Notes: generated from the letters alone by a model not told the origin. Shown: positions 14,403-25,483, counted from the stretch's first letter. The stretch is DNA of 64,000 nt from an uncultured Dehalococcoidia bacterium (GCA_958295515.1 CATQGW010000004.1:1-64000), one strand, 5' to 3'. Made by a program: numbers and translations.

Positions 14403-15851
14403 ATGCGAATTCTAGGGATTGCGCTGATCGCCGTCACCGCGCTGGCGCTCGCCGCCTGCGGCGGCTCCGACGACACGCCGCAAACCACCGCACAAACCGC
14501 CGCGCCCGCCCAACAGCAGCAGGCGCAGCAAACCGTCGCCCAGGCCAATCCGCAGCAACAAGCCGCGCAGCAGACCACCACCAGTCAGACGACCGAGCAG
14601 ACCGCGCAGCAGGAGCAGCCGGCGCCCGCCGACGCGGAACAACAGCAACAGCAGGCGGCGCCCACCCAACAGCAAGCGGCGCAGCAGACCCAGGCGGCGG
14701 ATGATGCCCAGCTGCCCACCTACCTCCCGCGCGACGCCACCCACACCGACGAAGGCATCCCGATCATCCGCGACGACTACGTGCCGAGCGATATCGGGCG
14801 CTACTTCACCACGCTCTGGGGGATTCGGATCATCGATGTCGACGATCTACGGGTCGGCGCGCCGCGCGACGCCATCCCGGCAATCTTCAGCCCCGACTAT
14901 CTGACGATGGAGGAAGCGTCGCAGACCTACGAGCCGCAGATCCCGCTGGTCCAGGTGCGGCTCGGCGACGACGCGCGCGGTTACCCCCTGGGCATCCTGA
15001 TCTGGCACGAGATCGTCAACGACACGATCAACGGACGCCCCATCGCGATCACCTTCTGCCCGCTCTGCAACACCGCGCTCGCCTTCGAGCGCCAGGTTGG
15101 CGAGCAGGTGCTCGATTTCGCCGTCTCCGGGCTGCTGCGCAACAGCGACCTCGTGATGTACGACCGCAACACCGAGACGCTCTGGCAGCAGGCCACGGGG
15201 CGGGCGATCATCGGCAACCTGGTCGGCGCGCGGCTGCAACCCGTCCCCGCCACCATCGTCTCCTTCGGACAATTCCGCGAAGCCTTCCCCGACGGGCTGA
15301 TCATGTCGCCCGACACCGGCTGGTTCCGCGCCTACGGCCAAAACCCCTACGTCAACTACGACTCGCCACAGCAACACCCCTTCCTCTACGGAGGCCATCT
15401 CGATGATCGGCTGCCGCCCAAGCTGCGCGTCGTCTCCGTCGAAACGCCGCGCGGCGCAACCATCGCCTACCCGTGGGATTTCGTCAGCGAACAGCGCGTG
15501 GTCTACGACACGCACGACGACACCCGCATCGTGATCTTCTGGACGCCGGGCACCGTTTCGGCGCTGGATCGGGGCATGATCGCGGAGTCGGAAGACATCG
15601 GCGCAACAGCGATCTTCGATCGCGAGCTCGACGGCCGCCTGCTCAGCTTCGCCGCCAACCCCGACGATGAGAGCGGTCAGACATTCGTCGATCTGGAAAC
15701 AGGCAGCACCTGGGACATCTTCGGCCGCGCCACCGGCGGCGAACTGGCCGGCGCACAGCTGCGCCCGGTCATCGCCTCCGAGCACTTCTGGTTCGCCTGG
15801 TGGGCGTTCCATCCGGAGACGGAGATCGTCACCGAGTCCGAGCCCGCCTGA
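14403..15851 (+). CDS. DUF3179 domain-containing lipoprotein (first paralogue)
   Basis: 482 aa. Lipobox LALAAC then GG, followed by about 80 residues of Gln/Ala/Thr (QQQQAQQTVAQ style) as a flexible spacer. The DUF3179 domain contains PLVQVRLGDDARGYPLGIL, WHEIVND, ITFCPLCNTALAFER with a CxxC pair, SGLLRNSDLVMYDR and a C-terminal FWFAWWAFHPE. Function of DUF3179 is not established; the CxxC may bind metal or be redox active. A second copy lies at 46351-47913. Starts 77 bp from the divergent NTF2-like gene. Confidence 0.88.
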   Translation: MRILGIALIAVTALALAACGGSDDTPQTTAQTAAPAQQQQAQQTVAQANPQQQAAQQTTTSQTTEQTAQQEQPAPADAEQQQQQAAPTQQQAAQQTQAADDAQLPTYLPRDATHTDEGIPIIRDDYVPSDIGRYFTTLWGIRIIDVDDLRVGAPRDAIPAIFSPDYLTMEEASQTYEPQIPLVQVRLGDDARGYPLGILIWHEIVNDTINGRPIAITFCPLCNTALAFERQVGEQVLDFAVSGLLRNSDLVMYDRNTETLWQQATGRAIIGNLVGARLQPVPATIVSFGQFREAFPDGLIMSPDTGWFRAYGQNPYVNYDSPQQHPFLYGGHLDDRLPPKLRVVSVETPRGATIAYPWDFVSEQRVVYDTHDDTRIVIFWTPGTVSALDRGMIAESEDIGATAIFDRELDGRLLSFAANPDDESGQTFVDLETGSTWDIFGRATGGELAGAQLRPVIASEHFWFAWWAFHPETEIVTESEPA

Positions 15852-15874
15852 CGCGCATCACCCCACCCGCTCCC

Positions 15875-16741
15875 TCAGTCGAGCACCTCCACGAGATCAC
15901 CGACGGCGACCTCCGCGGATTGCAGCACGTTCGCGTACGCGCCCAAATGCTGTTTGGTGTGCTCGATCAGAGCGCGGCCAACCGCGCCGCTGCGTTCGAG
16001 CTCCCGCTGACGATGGGAAGGCACCGAGCAGCGCACGGTCGTCGTCTTGACCTCGATCTCCGCGCCCCCGATCCGCAGACGCCGCCCGGCCCACTCCACC
16101 TCCGGCAAGCCCTCCGCGTCGCCGGTGTCGATCAGGATGTTCGGGCGAAAGCGGCGAATATCCACATCGTCGCCCGCGCCGAAGCCGCTCAGACTGACCA
16201 GCGAGGCGGTGGTCATCACGTGCAGCGGGTAGCAGTCGAAGTAGGTGCCGGGAGGGGTCGAGAACTGCGCGAGGTCGGCGGGCAGCCCGCTCAAATCCGG
16301 CAGCGGGTCGTCCTCGCGCAGACCGAAGACCTCGCGCAGCATCGCAATCGGATCGACATTCGGGTCGCCCGGCGCGCGGCGGTAGTGCGCATGGTCGTCG
16401 GCGGGGTGCAGCGGAGTGAGCGAAACCTCGCGCTCCAACGCGGCGGAAAGCAGCTCGCCAACGTTCTCCGCGTCGCTGCCAACGGCTGCGCCGTCGGGCA
16501 GGCTCAGCTCAACGCGCGGGGAGCGGCGGTCGGCGGCAGGCTCCTCCGCGTAGCTGGCGGCGCACTGCAGCAGGCGCGGGATTTGCCGCGCGCTGCGCGT
16601 TTCGTCGGCCTCGCGGTCCCGCACCGCCCAGCCCCGGTCGCCCGCAATCCCGTTGCCGTCGAGCAGCGAGCGCTGCACCTGCTCGCCGCCCATCGATTTC
16701 ACCGGATACCGCCAGATTTCCGCAACTCGGCCAACCTGCAT
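15875..16741 (-). CDS. MOSC domain-containing protein
   Basis: 288 aa from ATG 16741. N-terminal MOSC_N barrel begins IWRYPVKSMGGEQVQ and GIAGDRGWAVRD; the MOSC core has RRFRPNILIDT and TTVRCSVPSHRQ, with the conserved Cys that can bind molybdenum cofactor or carry sulfur. Similar to YcbX/mARC-type N-hydroxylated-base reductases, but no ferredoxin domain is present. It faces the tungstate/sulfate cluster divergently; a Mo/W-cofactor link is suggested by family and location only. Confidence 0.85.
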   Translation of the reverse strand: MQVGRVAEIWRYPVKSMGGEQVQRSLLDGNGIAGDRGWAVRDREADETRSARQIPRLLQCAASYAEEPAADRRSPRVELSLPDGAAVGSDAENVGELLSAALEREVSLTPLHPADDHAHYRRAPGDPNVDPIAMLREVFGLREDDPLPDLSGLPADLAQFSTPPGTYFDCYPLHVMTTASLVSLSGFGAGDDVDIRRFRPNILIDTGDAEGLPEVEWAGRRLRIGGAEIEVKTTTVRCSVPSHRQRELERSGAVGRALIEHTKQHLGAYANVLQSAEVAVGDLVEVLD

Positions 16742-16841
16742 CTCGCACACTCCATCCGCGCCAGATCCGCGCAAGGTGCGCTGAGCTACACAGCGCGACT
16801 GCGCGCGAGGGTAGCGCAGACGCCAATCTGTACCGAGATGG

Positions 16842-16847
16842 TATGAT
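16842..16847 (+). promoter_or_regulatory. Extended -10 promoter of the cysDN-tupABC cluster
   Basis: TGGTATGAT (16839-16847) matches an extended -10 (TGnTATAAT) 67 bp before the cysD start and sits in a short A/T-richer patch. I see no convincing -35 box, which extended -10 promoters do not need. Confidence 0.5.
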
Positions 16848-16914
16848 TTGTCAACATTCACCAACACTCACGTCTCGCCGCCCCAGAGCCGCGCGACTGT
16901 GCCCGAGAGCGCCG

Positions 16915-17862
16915 ATGGCCAGCACCCCGCCCGCGCCCCCCACGCTGCTCGGTGAACCCGAGACGCGCGCCGAATCGCTCGCCTGGCTCGAAGCCGAAGG
17001 CATCCACATCATCCGCGAGGTCGCCGCCGAGTGCGAGCGGCCGGTGCTGCTCTTCTCCGGCGGCAAAGACTCGATCGTGATGCTGCGCCTGGCCGAGAAA
17101 GCGTTCTGGCCGGCGCGCATCCCCTTCCCGGTGATGCACATCGACACCGGACACAACTTCCCCGAGGCGCTGGACTTCCGCGACCGCCGCGCATCCGAGC
17201 TGGAGGTCGAGCTGATCGTCGCCTCCGTGCAGGCCAGCATCGACGCCGGCCGGGTGGTCGAAGAGACCGGACCTCGCGCCTCGCGCAACCGCTTACAGAC
17301 GGTCACGCTGCTCGACGCGATCGCCGAGCACCGCTTCGACGCGCTCTTCGGCGGCGCGCGCCGCGACGAGGAAAAAGCCCGCGCCAAAGAGCGCATCTTC
17401 TCCTTCCGCGACGCCTTCGGACAGTGGGATCCCAAAAGCCAGCGCCCCGAACTGTGGAACCTCTACAACGGCAGCCTGCGCCCCGGCGAGCACATCCGCG
17501 CCTTCCCCCTCTCCAACTGGACCGAGCTGGACGTGTGGCAATACATCCGCGAGGAAGAACTGGAAATCCCCTCGATCTATTTCGCCCACGAGCGCGAGAT
17601 GTTCGAGCGCGACGGCATGCTCTTCCCGGTCAGCGCCTACATCGAGCGGCTGCCGCAGGAGACGCCGTTCCGCGCCGCAGTGCGCTTCCGCACGGTCGGC
17701 GACATGACTTGCACCGCCGGGGTGCGCTCGACGGCAGGCACGATCGAGGCAGTGGTCGCCGAGATCGCGGCCACGCGGATCACCGAGCGCGGCGAAACCC
17801 GCGCCGACGACCGCTTCTCCGAGGCCGCCATGGAAGATCGCAAGCGCGAGGGGTACTTCTAA
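16915..17862 (+). CDS. cysD: Sulfate adenylyltransferase subunit 2
   Basis: 315 aa from ATG 16915, close to E. coli CysD (302). PP-loop ATP pyrophosphatase fold with LLFSGGKDSIVMLRL, then MHIDTGHNFPEALDFRDR, FGGARRDEEKARAKERIFSF and the C-terminal DRFSEAAMEDRKREGYF. With CysN it makes adenosine 5'-phosphosulfate from sulfate and ATP, coupled to GTP hydrolysis. The stop is 3 nt before the cysN GTG. An earlier in-frame ATG at 16843 would sit on the promoter. Confidence 0.96.
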   Translation: MASTPPAPPTLLGEPETRAESLAWLEAEGIHIIREVAAECERPVLLFSGGKDSIVMLRLAEKAFWPARIPFPVMHIDTGHNFPEALDFRDRRASELEVELIVASVQASIDAGRVVEETGPRASRNRLQTVTLLDAIAEHRFDALFGGARRDEEKARAKERIFSFRDAFGQWDPKSQRPELWNLYNGSLRPGEHIRAFPLSNWTELDVWQYIREEELEIPSIYFAHEREMFERDGMLFPVSAYIERLPQETPFRAAVRFRTVGDMTCTAGVRSTAGTIEAVVAEIAATRITERGETRADDRFSEAAMEDRKREGYF

Positions 17863-17865
17863 GCC

Positions 17866-19146
17866 GTGGCCGCCTCCCTGCGCAGCGCAACGCCCACCGT
17901 CCTCAGGCTGGCCACCGCCGGCTCGGTGGACGACGGCAAAAGCACCTTGATCGGACGCCTGCTGTTCGACTCGCGGCAGACATTCATCGACCAGATGGAA
18001 GCAATCGAGCGCACCAGCCGCTCGCGCGGCGCCGATTATGTGGACCTGGCGCTGCTCACCGACGGCCTGCGCTCGGAGCGCGAGCAGGGCATCACCATCG
18101 ACGTGGCCTACCGCTACTTCCAAACCCCGCAGCGCAAGTTCATCCTGGCCGACACGCCGGGCCATGTGCAGTACACCCGCAATATGGTCACCGGCGCATC
18201 GACCGCCGATGCCGCGCTGCTACTGGTCGACGCGCGCAACGGGGTCATGGAGCAGACCCGCCGGCACGCCTATCTCTCGGCGCTGCTGGGCATTCGCCAC
18301 TTCGTGCTCTGCGTGAACAAGATGGACCTGGTCGAGTGGGATCGCGCCGCGTGGGACTCGATCACCGAGGAGTTGACACGCTTCGCCGGACGGATGGGCG
18401 TGGAGGATGTGCGCAGCATTCCGATCTCGGCGCTGCACGGAGACAACGTGGTCGAGCGCTCGGCGCGCTCCGAGTGGTACCACGGTCCGCCGCTGCTGGA
18501 GCTGCTCGAAGGGATCGATGTGGCGGAGCGCGAGGTTGCCACCGGCGGGCGGTTCCCGGTGCAATACGTGATTCGGCCGCAGCGCAGCGACTTCCCCGAC
18601 TACCGGGGCTACGCTGGAACGGTGGCCGCAGGCGCGCTGCGGGTGGGCGACGCGGTGCGAGTGCTGCCCGCAGGCCACGAGACGACGATCACAGCGATCG
18701 ACACGTTCGACGGTCCAATCACAGAGGCGTCGCCGCCGATGGCGGTGACTCTGCGGCTGGCGGATGATCTGGATGTCGCGCGGGGCTCAATGATCTGCAC
18801 ACTGGATCGGCAGCCGCTGGCGGCGCAGACGATCGAGGCGCACACCTGCTGGATGAGCGAAGCGCAACCCATGCGCGAAGGCTCGCGGCTGCTGATCAAG
18901 CACACCACCCAGACCACCCGCGCCCTGGTCGAAGACTTGACCGCGCGCCTCGATGTGAACACGCTCGACTACGATCTGACCGCGCGCCAGCTCTCGCTCA
19001 ACGAGATCGGCAGGGTGCGCCTACGCCTGATGACGCCGCTTTGCGTCGATCCCTACGAACAGAGCCGCACAACCGGCGCGTTCATTCTGATCGACGAAGC
19101 AACCCGCGCCACCGTCGGCGCAGGAATGGTGAACGGCGCTGAATGA
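17866..19146 (+). CDS. cysN: Sulfate adenylyltransferase subunit 1 (GTPase)
   Basis: 426 aa, GTG start. EF-Tu-like GTPase: P-loop GSVDDGKST, switch I EREQGITID, DTPGH, NKMD, followed by two beta-barrel domains. Length corresponds to CysN without a fused APS kinase (CysC), and no cysC follows. Drives the CysD reaction. Its stop overlaps the start of the tungstate-binding protein gene (ATGA at 19143), so the two functions are translationally coupled. Confidence 0.96.
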   Translation: MAASLRSATPTVLRLATAGSVDDGKSTLIGRLLFDSRQTFIDQMEAIERTSRSRGADYVDLALLTDGLRSEREQGITIDVAYRYFQTPQRKFILADTPGHVQYTRNMVTGASTADAALLLVDARNGVMEQTRRHAYLSALLGIRHFVLCVNKMDLVEWDRAAWDSITEELTRFAGRMGVEDVRSIPISALHGDNVVERSARSEWYHGPPLLELLEGIDVAEREVATGGRFPVQYVIRPQRSDFPDYRGYAGTVAAGALRVGDAVRVLPAGHETTITAIDTFDGPITEASPPMAVTLRLADDLDVARGSMICTLDRQPLAAQTIEAHTCWMSEAQPMREGSRLLIKHTTQTTRALVEDLTARLDVNTLDYDLTARQLSLNEIGRVRLRLMTPLCVDPYEQSRTTGAFILIDEATRATVGAGMVNGAE

Positions 19147-20039
19147 TCGGTGGGCGAGTGCGGCGCGCGGCCTTCCAAATCGGATACGGCTTGCTCGCCG
19201 GCTGCCTCGCGATCGCGGCCGCCTGTAGCAGCGCGCCCGAGGGACCGCTCGATCCGCAGACGCTGATTCTGGCGACCACCACAAGCCTCAACGACAGCGG
19301 CCTGCTCGACGAGCTCGCGCCGATCTTCGAGGCCGAGCACGATGTCGACGTGAAAATCATCGCAGTAGGCACCGGCGCGGCGCTGCGCATGGGCAAGCAG
19401 GGCGAGGCTGATGTGCTGCTGGTACACGCGCCGAGCTCCGAACGCGAACTCGTGGAGAACGGCGACGTGAGCGATCGCGTCCTGATTGCCTACAACGATT
19501 TCGTGATCGCCGGACCGGCCGCGGATCCGGCCGGCGTTGCAGGCATGACCGACGCAGCCGCGGCGCTGGCGAACATCCTCGATCAGCAGACGCCCTTCGC
19601 GTCGCGCGGGGACGACAGCGGCACCCACAAGAAAGAGCGCTCGCTCTGGCAGGCGGCCAACCTGGACCCCGCCGGCGAGTGGTACCTCGAAACCGGCCAG
19701 GGCATGGCGGCCACGCTGAACGTGGCCGATCAGCGCGAGGCCTACACCCTGACCGACCGCGGCACCTTCCTCGCGCTGGGCGGGCGGCTACAGCTGGTCG
19801 TCCTGGTCGAAGGCGACGCGCGGCTGCTCAACTACTACAGCGTCCTGCCCGTCGCCGCCGAGAAGGGCGGAATCAACGCCGAAGTCGCGGCAGCCTGGGC
19901 CGACTTCCTGGTCCGCGACGACATCCAGGAGCGAATCGGCGGGTTCCGCCGCGCGGAGTACGGGCGCTCGCTCTTCATCCCCGCCGCAGGCGACAGCGAG
20001 GCGGCGATCGCCGCGCGCGGCGGCGCGCCGCGCGAGTAG
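19143..20039 (+). CDS. tupA: Tungstate ABC transporter substrate-binding lipoprotein
   Basis: 298 aa. Lipobox IAAAC then SS. The mature part opens LILATTTSLNDSGLLDELAP, the diagnostic oxyanion-binding TTTS motif of TupA, and contains FASRGDDSGTHKKE. TupA binds tungstate, with molybdate bound more weakly. Downstream are the matching permease (24-nt gap) and ATPase genes. Overlaps cysN by 4 nt. Confidence 0.93.
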   Translation: MIGGRVRRAAFQIGYGLLAGCLAIAAACSSAPEGPLDPQTLILATTTSLNDSGLLDELAPIFEAEHDVDVKIIAVGTGAALRMGKQGEADVLLVHAPSSERELVENGDVSDRVLIAYNDFVIAGPAADPAGVAGMTDAAAALANILDQQTPFASRGDDSGTHKKERSLWQAANLDPAGEWYLETGQGMAATLNVADQREAYTLTDRGTFLALGGRLQLVVLVEGDARLLNYYSVLPVAAEKGGINAEVAAAWADFLVRDDIQERIGGFRRAEYGRSLFIPAAGDSEAAIAARGGAPRE

Positions 20040-20063
20040 CCTCCAGATCAACGAGGCGAAGCG

Positions 20064-20759
20064 ATGGACCTGATCTGGGACGGGCTGCGCGAAGCGGCGC
20101 GGCTGCTCGCGCAGGGCGACGCCGAGGTGATCGAGATCACCCTGCGCACGCTCGCGATCTCGGCGTCCGCGACCGCGCTGGCGCTGGCGCTCGGCGTCCC
20201 CTTCGGCGCGCTGCTGGCGCTCCGCCGCTTCCCCGGACGCGGCCTGATCGTCGCCGCCGTCAACACCGGCCTGGGCATGCCTCCGGTGGTCGTCGGACTG
20301 CTCATCGTGCTGCTGCTCTGGCGCAGCGGACCGTTCGGCTCGCTGAATCTGATCTACACGCCCTACGCGATGGTCGCCGCGCAGTTCCTGCTCGCGCTGC
20401 CGCTGGTGATCGGCTTTTCACTGACCGCAATCCAGGCGCTGCCCTCGAAGCTGCTTGACCAGATGCGCGCGCTGGGCGCCAACCGCGCGCAGATGCTCTG
20501 GCTGATGATGCGCGAAACTCGGCTCGGAATCCTCGCCGCCGTCATGGCCGGCTTCGGCGCGGCGATTTCCGAGGTCGGAGCGTCGATGCAGGTCGGCGGT
20601 AATCTCGACGGCGATACGCGGGTGCTGACCACCGCTACCGTGCTCGAAACCAGTCGCGGCAACTTCGAGGTCGCGATCGCGTTGGGGCTGATCCTGGTGA
20701 TGATGGCCTATCTGGTGAATCTGGCGCTGACCGGCGTCCAGCAGCGCCGCCCGGTCTGA
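20064..20759 (+). CDS. tupB: Tungstate ABC transporter permease
   Basis: 231 aa inner-membrane protein with five to six hydrophobic segments. The EAA-type loop is RALGANRAQMLWLMMRETR, followed by GFGAAISEVGASMQVGGN, which is typical of TupB/WtpB permeases. Middle gene of tupABC. Confidence 0.93.
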   Translation: MDLIWDGLREAARLLAQGDAEVIEITLRTLAISASATALALALGVPFGALLALRRFPGRGLIVAAVNTGLGMPPVVVGLLIVLLLWRSGPFGSLNLIYTPYAMVAAQFLLALPLVIGFSLTAIQALPSKLLDQMRALGANRAQMLWLMMRETRLGILAAVMAGFGAAISEVGASMQVGGNLDGDTRVLTTATVLETSRGNFEVAIALGLILVMMAYLVNLALTGVQQRRPV

Positions 20760-20769
20760 GCGGCGCGCC

Positions 20770-21885
20770 GTGTCCGATCCACACGTCGAAATCCGCGAAC
20801 TGATCGTCGAGCGCGGCGGGCGGCAGGTGCTGGCCGTGCCCGAACTACAACTGGCGCGGCGCGAGGTGACCGCGGTGATCGGACCCAACGGATCGGGCAA
20901 AAGCACCCTGCTCGCCGCGCTGCAATTGCTGCTCCCGCTCAAACAGGGCCGCCTGCTGCTGGACGGCGAGCCGATCGCCGGCGATCCGGTCGCCGCGCGA
21001 AGGCGGATGGCCGCGGCGTTTCAGGAGCCGCTGCTGCTGAGCATGTCCGTGCGCGAGAACGTCGAGCTGCCGCTGCGTCTGCGCGGCCTGGGACGCCGCG
21101 AGCGGCGGCAAGCCGCCGACGCGTGGCTCGAACGCTTCGGCATCACCGCGCTGGCGCGGCGTCCCGCCCGCGCGCTCTCCGGCGGCGAGGCGCAGCGGGT
21201 CAGCCTCGCCCGAGCCTTCGCCGCGCGGCCCGAGGTACTGCTGCTCGATGAACCGTTCGCCGGCGTGGACGCCCCGACGCGGGAGCAACTGCTCGAAGAC
21301 TTCGCCCGCATCCTCGCGGCGGCGCGCCCCACCACCATCTTGGTCACCCACGATCGCGGCGAGGCGCTGCGGCTGGCCGACCACGTGGCCGTGCTGATCG
21401 AAGGCCGCCTGCGACAGTGGGGCACGCCGCAGCAGGTCTTCAGCGCGCCGGCCGACGAAGAAGTGGCCGCATTCGTAGGCGTCGAAAACGTCTGGCCGGC
21501 GCGGCTGCTCGAGCTGCGCGACGGCCTGGCAATCTGGCAGGCCGGACCGCTGACGATCGAGACCGCGCCGCTCGACGGCGTCGAGACCTCGTTGATCTGC
21601 GTGCGGCCGGAGCAGGTCACGCTGTCATCGCCGAGCAATGCAGCGGATCCGTCCAGCGCGCGCAATCACGCCGTCGGACGGATTCGCGCCGCCCACAGCG
21701 AGGGTCCCTTCATGCGGGTCGCTGTCGAACTGGAGGGCGGCGGCGCGCAGCTGGTCGCCGACATCTCGCGCGTGTCGTGGGACGAACTGGAGCTCGCCGT
21801 CGGCGTGTCGGTCTCCGGCACGTTCAAGGCCAGCGCGGTACATGTCATCCCGGGGCGCGAGGGGGCAGCAGGCGAGCGAGGCTAG
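20770..21885 (+). CDS. tupC: Tungstate ABC transporter ATP-binding protein
   Basis: 371 aa, GTG start. Walker A GPNGSGKST, signature LSGGEAQRVSLARAF, Walker B VLLLDEPFAGVDAP, switch LVTHDRGEAL. After the ATPase core, about 130 residues form a TOBE-like C-terminal domain (ICVRPEQVTLSS and onward), which in molybdate/tungstate ATPases can sense the oxyanion. The 3' end overlaps the convergent glutaredoxin-like gene by 4 bp. Confidence 0.93.
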   Translation: MSDPHVEIRELIVERGGRQVLAVPELQLARREVTAVIGPNGSGKSTLLAALQLLLPLKQGRLLLDGEPIAGDPVAARRRMAAAFQEPLLLSMSVRENVELPLRLRGLGRRERRQAADAWLERFGITALARRPARALSGGEAQRVSLARAFAARPEVLLLDEPFAGVDAPTREQLLEDFARILAAARPTTILVTHDRGEALRLADHVAVLIEGRLRQWGTPQQVFSAPADEEVAAFVGVENVWPARLLELRDGLAIWQAGPLTIETAPLDGVETSLICVRPEQVTLSSPSNAADPSSARNHAVGRIRAAHSEGPFMRVAVELEGGGAQLVADISRVSWDELELAVGVSVSGTFKASAVHVIPGREGAAGERG

Positions 21886-22184
21886 CGGCGGCGCAGCCAA
21901 CTCGGGCCGTTAACGCGCGTCTTGGGCAGCTCAACACCGAACAGTTTGGCGAGCTCGTCGATTCGCGGCTCGGTGGCGACATGCTCCCCGTCAATCAGGA
22001 TCGTCGGCGTCGAGCGGTAGCCGCGATTCAGCCCCTCAACCACTTTGGCAGCGTTCTCATCTTCGTCGATATCGATGCTGCGGTAGGGAATCTCGTGTTC
22101 ATCGAGAAAGCGCACGGCGCGGCGGCTGTCACCGCACCACTCGGTGGTGTACACCAGCACATCCCGCGGTTGCTCGTCGGCCAT
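21882..22184 (-). CDS. Glutaredoxin-like protein with CxxS active site
   Basis: 100 aa thioredoxin-fold protein: VLVYTTEWCGDSRRA near residue 17, then YRSIDIDEDENAA, STPTILIDGEH with the cis-Pro. The resolving Cys is replaced by Ser (Cys-Gly-Asp-Ser), so it would act as a monothiol enzyme. The pattern resembles actinobacterial mycoredoxin. It starts 4 bp after pyruvate kinase ends, so the two probably share a transcript. Confidence 0.82.
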   Translation of the reverse strand: MADEQPRDVLVYTTEWCGDSRRAVRFLDEHEIPYRSIDIDEDENAAKVVEGLNRGYRSTPTILIDGEHVATEPRIDELAKLFGVELPKTRVNGPSWLRRR

Positions 22185-22188
22185 GCGC

Positions 22189-23670
22189 TCATCCTACTCC
22201 AGGCGGGATGATGTGCAGCTTGAGGAAGTTGGAGGGCTGGTTCTGACCCAGCGGAAGCCCGCCGGTGATCACGATCCGGTCGCCCGGGCGGAGGCCGAGT
22301 TCGCGCACGGCCGCGCGCTCAACATCGCCAAGCATCTCTTCCAGACTGTCAGGCGGCTCGCAGAGCGCCGGGCGAACGCCCCAAAGCAGCTGAAGTCGTT
22401 GCTGAATTTCGGGCGAGGGCGCGAGCACGACAGTAGGGACGGGCAGGCGATCCTTGGCGATCAGCCGTCCGCTGCGTCCGCTGCCGGTGAAGGCGATCAC
22501 CGCCTTGACATCGGGATGCTGCTCGACGGCGGCGGCAACAGCCCAGGCGATGGTGCGACCGATGTCGCCAACCCACGCGCCGGGCAGCGAACCCGCGCCG
22601 CGCGCAGGGTCGTTGGCTTCGGCGGAGCGGATAATCGCGTCCATCATCTCGACGGTTTCAACGGGACCGCGCCCCACGGCGGTTTCTGCCGAGAGCATCA
22701 GCGCGTCGGCCCCGTCCCAGACGGCGTTGGCCACATCGCTCGCTTCCGCGCGCGTCGGTCGGGTGCGCTGCACCATGCTTTCGAGCATCTGCGTAGCGAT
22801 GATCACCGGCGCGAGAGAGCGCCCCGCCGCGTCGATGATGCCGCGCTGGAGCACCGGGACTTCGGCGGGGCCGACCTCAACGCCGAGGTCGCCGCGGGCA
22901 ACCATCGCGCCGTCTGCGGCGCTCACGATTTCGGGCAGAGAATTGAGCGCCACGGCGGTCTCAATCTTGGCGATCAGCGGAATTTCGCGTCCGGCGGCAG
23001 CCAGCGCCTCACGGGCTGCCTCGACATCGTCGATCGTGCGCACAAAGGAAAGAGCGACGTAGTCCATACCGTGCTCCACGGCGAACCGGGCGTTGGTGCG
23101 ATCCGCGTCGGTGACGGCATCGAGCTGCGCGCCCGCCCCAATCGCGTGGAGCCCGGCGCGAGGCGTGAGCAGCCCGCCCCCGCGGACTTCAGTTTCAATC
23201 CGCGCTCCGCGCACAGCTTCAACGAGCACATCAATCTCGCCGTCGCGGAGGTAAACGCGATCGCCGGGCTGGACTTCATCGATCAAAGCGGGGTAAGAGC
23301 AACCCACGATCGCCCGGTCGTACTCGCGGCGCAGCGGTTCATGCGAGCCGGCGACGATGGTGAGCTTGTCGCCGCGGGCAAGTTCAAGCGGCGCATCGGC
23401 GTCGGCGATGCGAAGCTTGGGCCCCTGAAGGTCGCCGAGGATGGCGACCGGCTTGCCGGTCGCCTGCTGCGCGGCGCGCACCGCCTGAGTGAGCTGCCCC
23501 CAGGATTGCGGGTCGCCGTGCGAGAAGTTGATGCGCGCCACATCAAGGCCGGCCTCAACGAGGCGCAAAACAGTGGCGGGATCGGCGCTGGCGGGTCCAA
23601 GCGTAGCGACGATCTTGGTGCGCCGCCGGGCGGTACTCGGCTGCTCAGAGGTGCTCTTCAGGGCAGCGAT
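22189..23670 (-). CDS. pyk: Pyruvate kinase, probable non-AUG (AUC) start
   Basis: About 493 aa. Converts phosphoenolpyruvate and ADP to pyruvate and ATP. Visible: TKIVATLGPAS at the N-terminus, VARINFSHG, GDLQGPKLRI, PLIAKIETAVAL, MVARGDLGVEVG, IIATQMLESM and the C-terminal allosteric-type domain ending in VITGGLPLGQNQ. The only canonical start codon in frame (TTG 23568) would delete TKIVATLGPAS. Upstream to the TAG at about 23745 there is no ATG, GTG or TTG. AGGGAG sits 9 nt before ATC 23670, making AUC the best candidate; CTG 23661 is the alternative. Confidence 0.85.
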   Translation of the reverse strand: MAALKSTSEQPSTARRRTKIVATLGPASADPATVLRLVEAGLDVARINFSHGDPQSWGQLTQAVRAAQQATGKPVAILGDLQGPKLRIADADAPLELARGDKLTIVAGSHEPLRREYDRAIVGCSYPALIDEVQPGDRVYLRDGEIDVLVEAVRGARIETEVRGGGLLTPRAGLHAIGAGAQLDAVTDADRTNARFAVEHGMDYVALSFVRTIDDVEAAREALAAAGREIPLIAKIETAVALNSLPEIVSAADGAMVARGDLGVEVGPAEVPVLQRGIIDAAGRSLAPVIIATQMLESMVQRTRPTRAEASDVANAVWDGADALMLSAETAVGRGPVETVEMMDAIIRSAEANDPARGAGSLPGAWVGDIGRTIAWAVAAAVEQHPDVKAVIAFTGSGRSGRLIAKDRLPVPTVVLAPSPEIQQRLQLLWGVRPALCEPPDSLEEMLGDVERAAVRELGLRPGDRIVITGGLPLGQNQPSNFLKLHIIPPGVG

Positions 23671-23802
23671 GTTGTGCGGCTCCCTATCTCGTCGGAGGGT
23701 ATCAGGGGAGCAAGCGGTGAGGTGTTGTGCATCGTGGCGCGTCTACACAACACGCCGCGTCACACCGTCATTCCCGCGCCCCGCCACGGGAGAGAGAAAC
23801 GG

Positions 23803-23831
23803 AACAGGCCGCCCCAATGGGGCGGCCTGTT
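23803..23831 (-). terminator. groEL transcription terminator
   Basis: Perfect 13-bp inverted repeat AACAGGCCGCCCC/GGGGCGGCCTGTT with a 3-nt loop, 32 bp past the groEL stop. On the minus strand a T-rich stretch (TTCCGTTTCTCTC) follows. Isolates groEL from pyruvate kinase. Confidence 0.8.
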
Positions 23832-23863
23832 CGCTTGGCCGTCTTGGTTGTGCCGCCGGGTCG

Positions 23864-25483
<1,620 letters not shown>

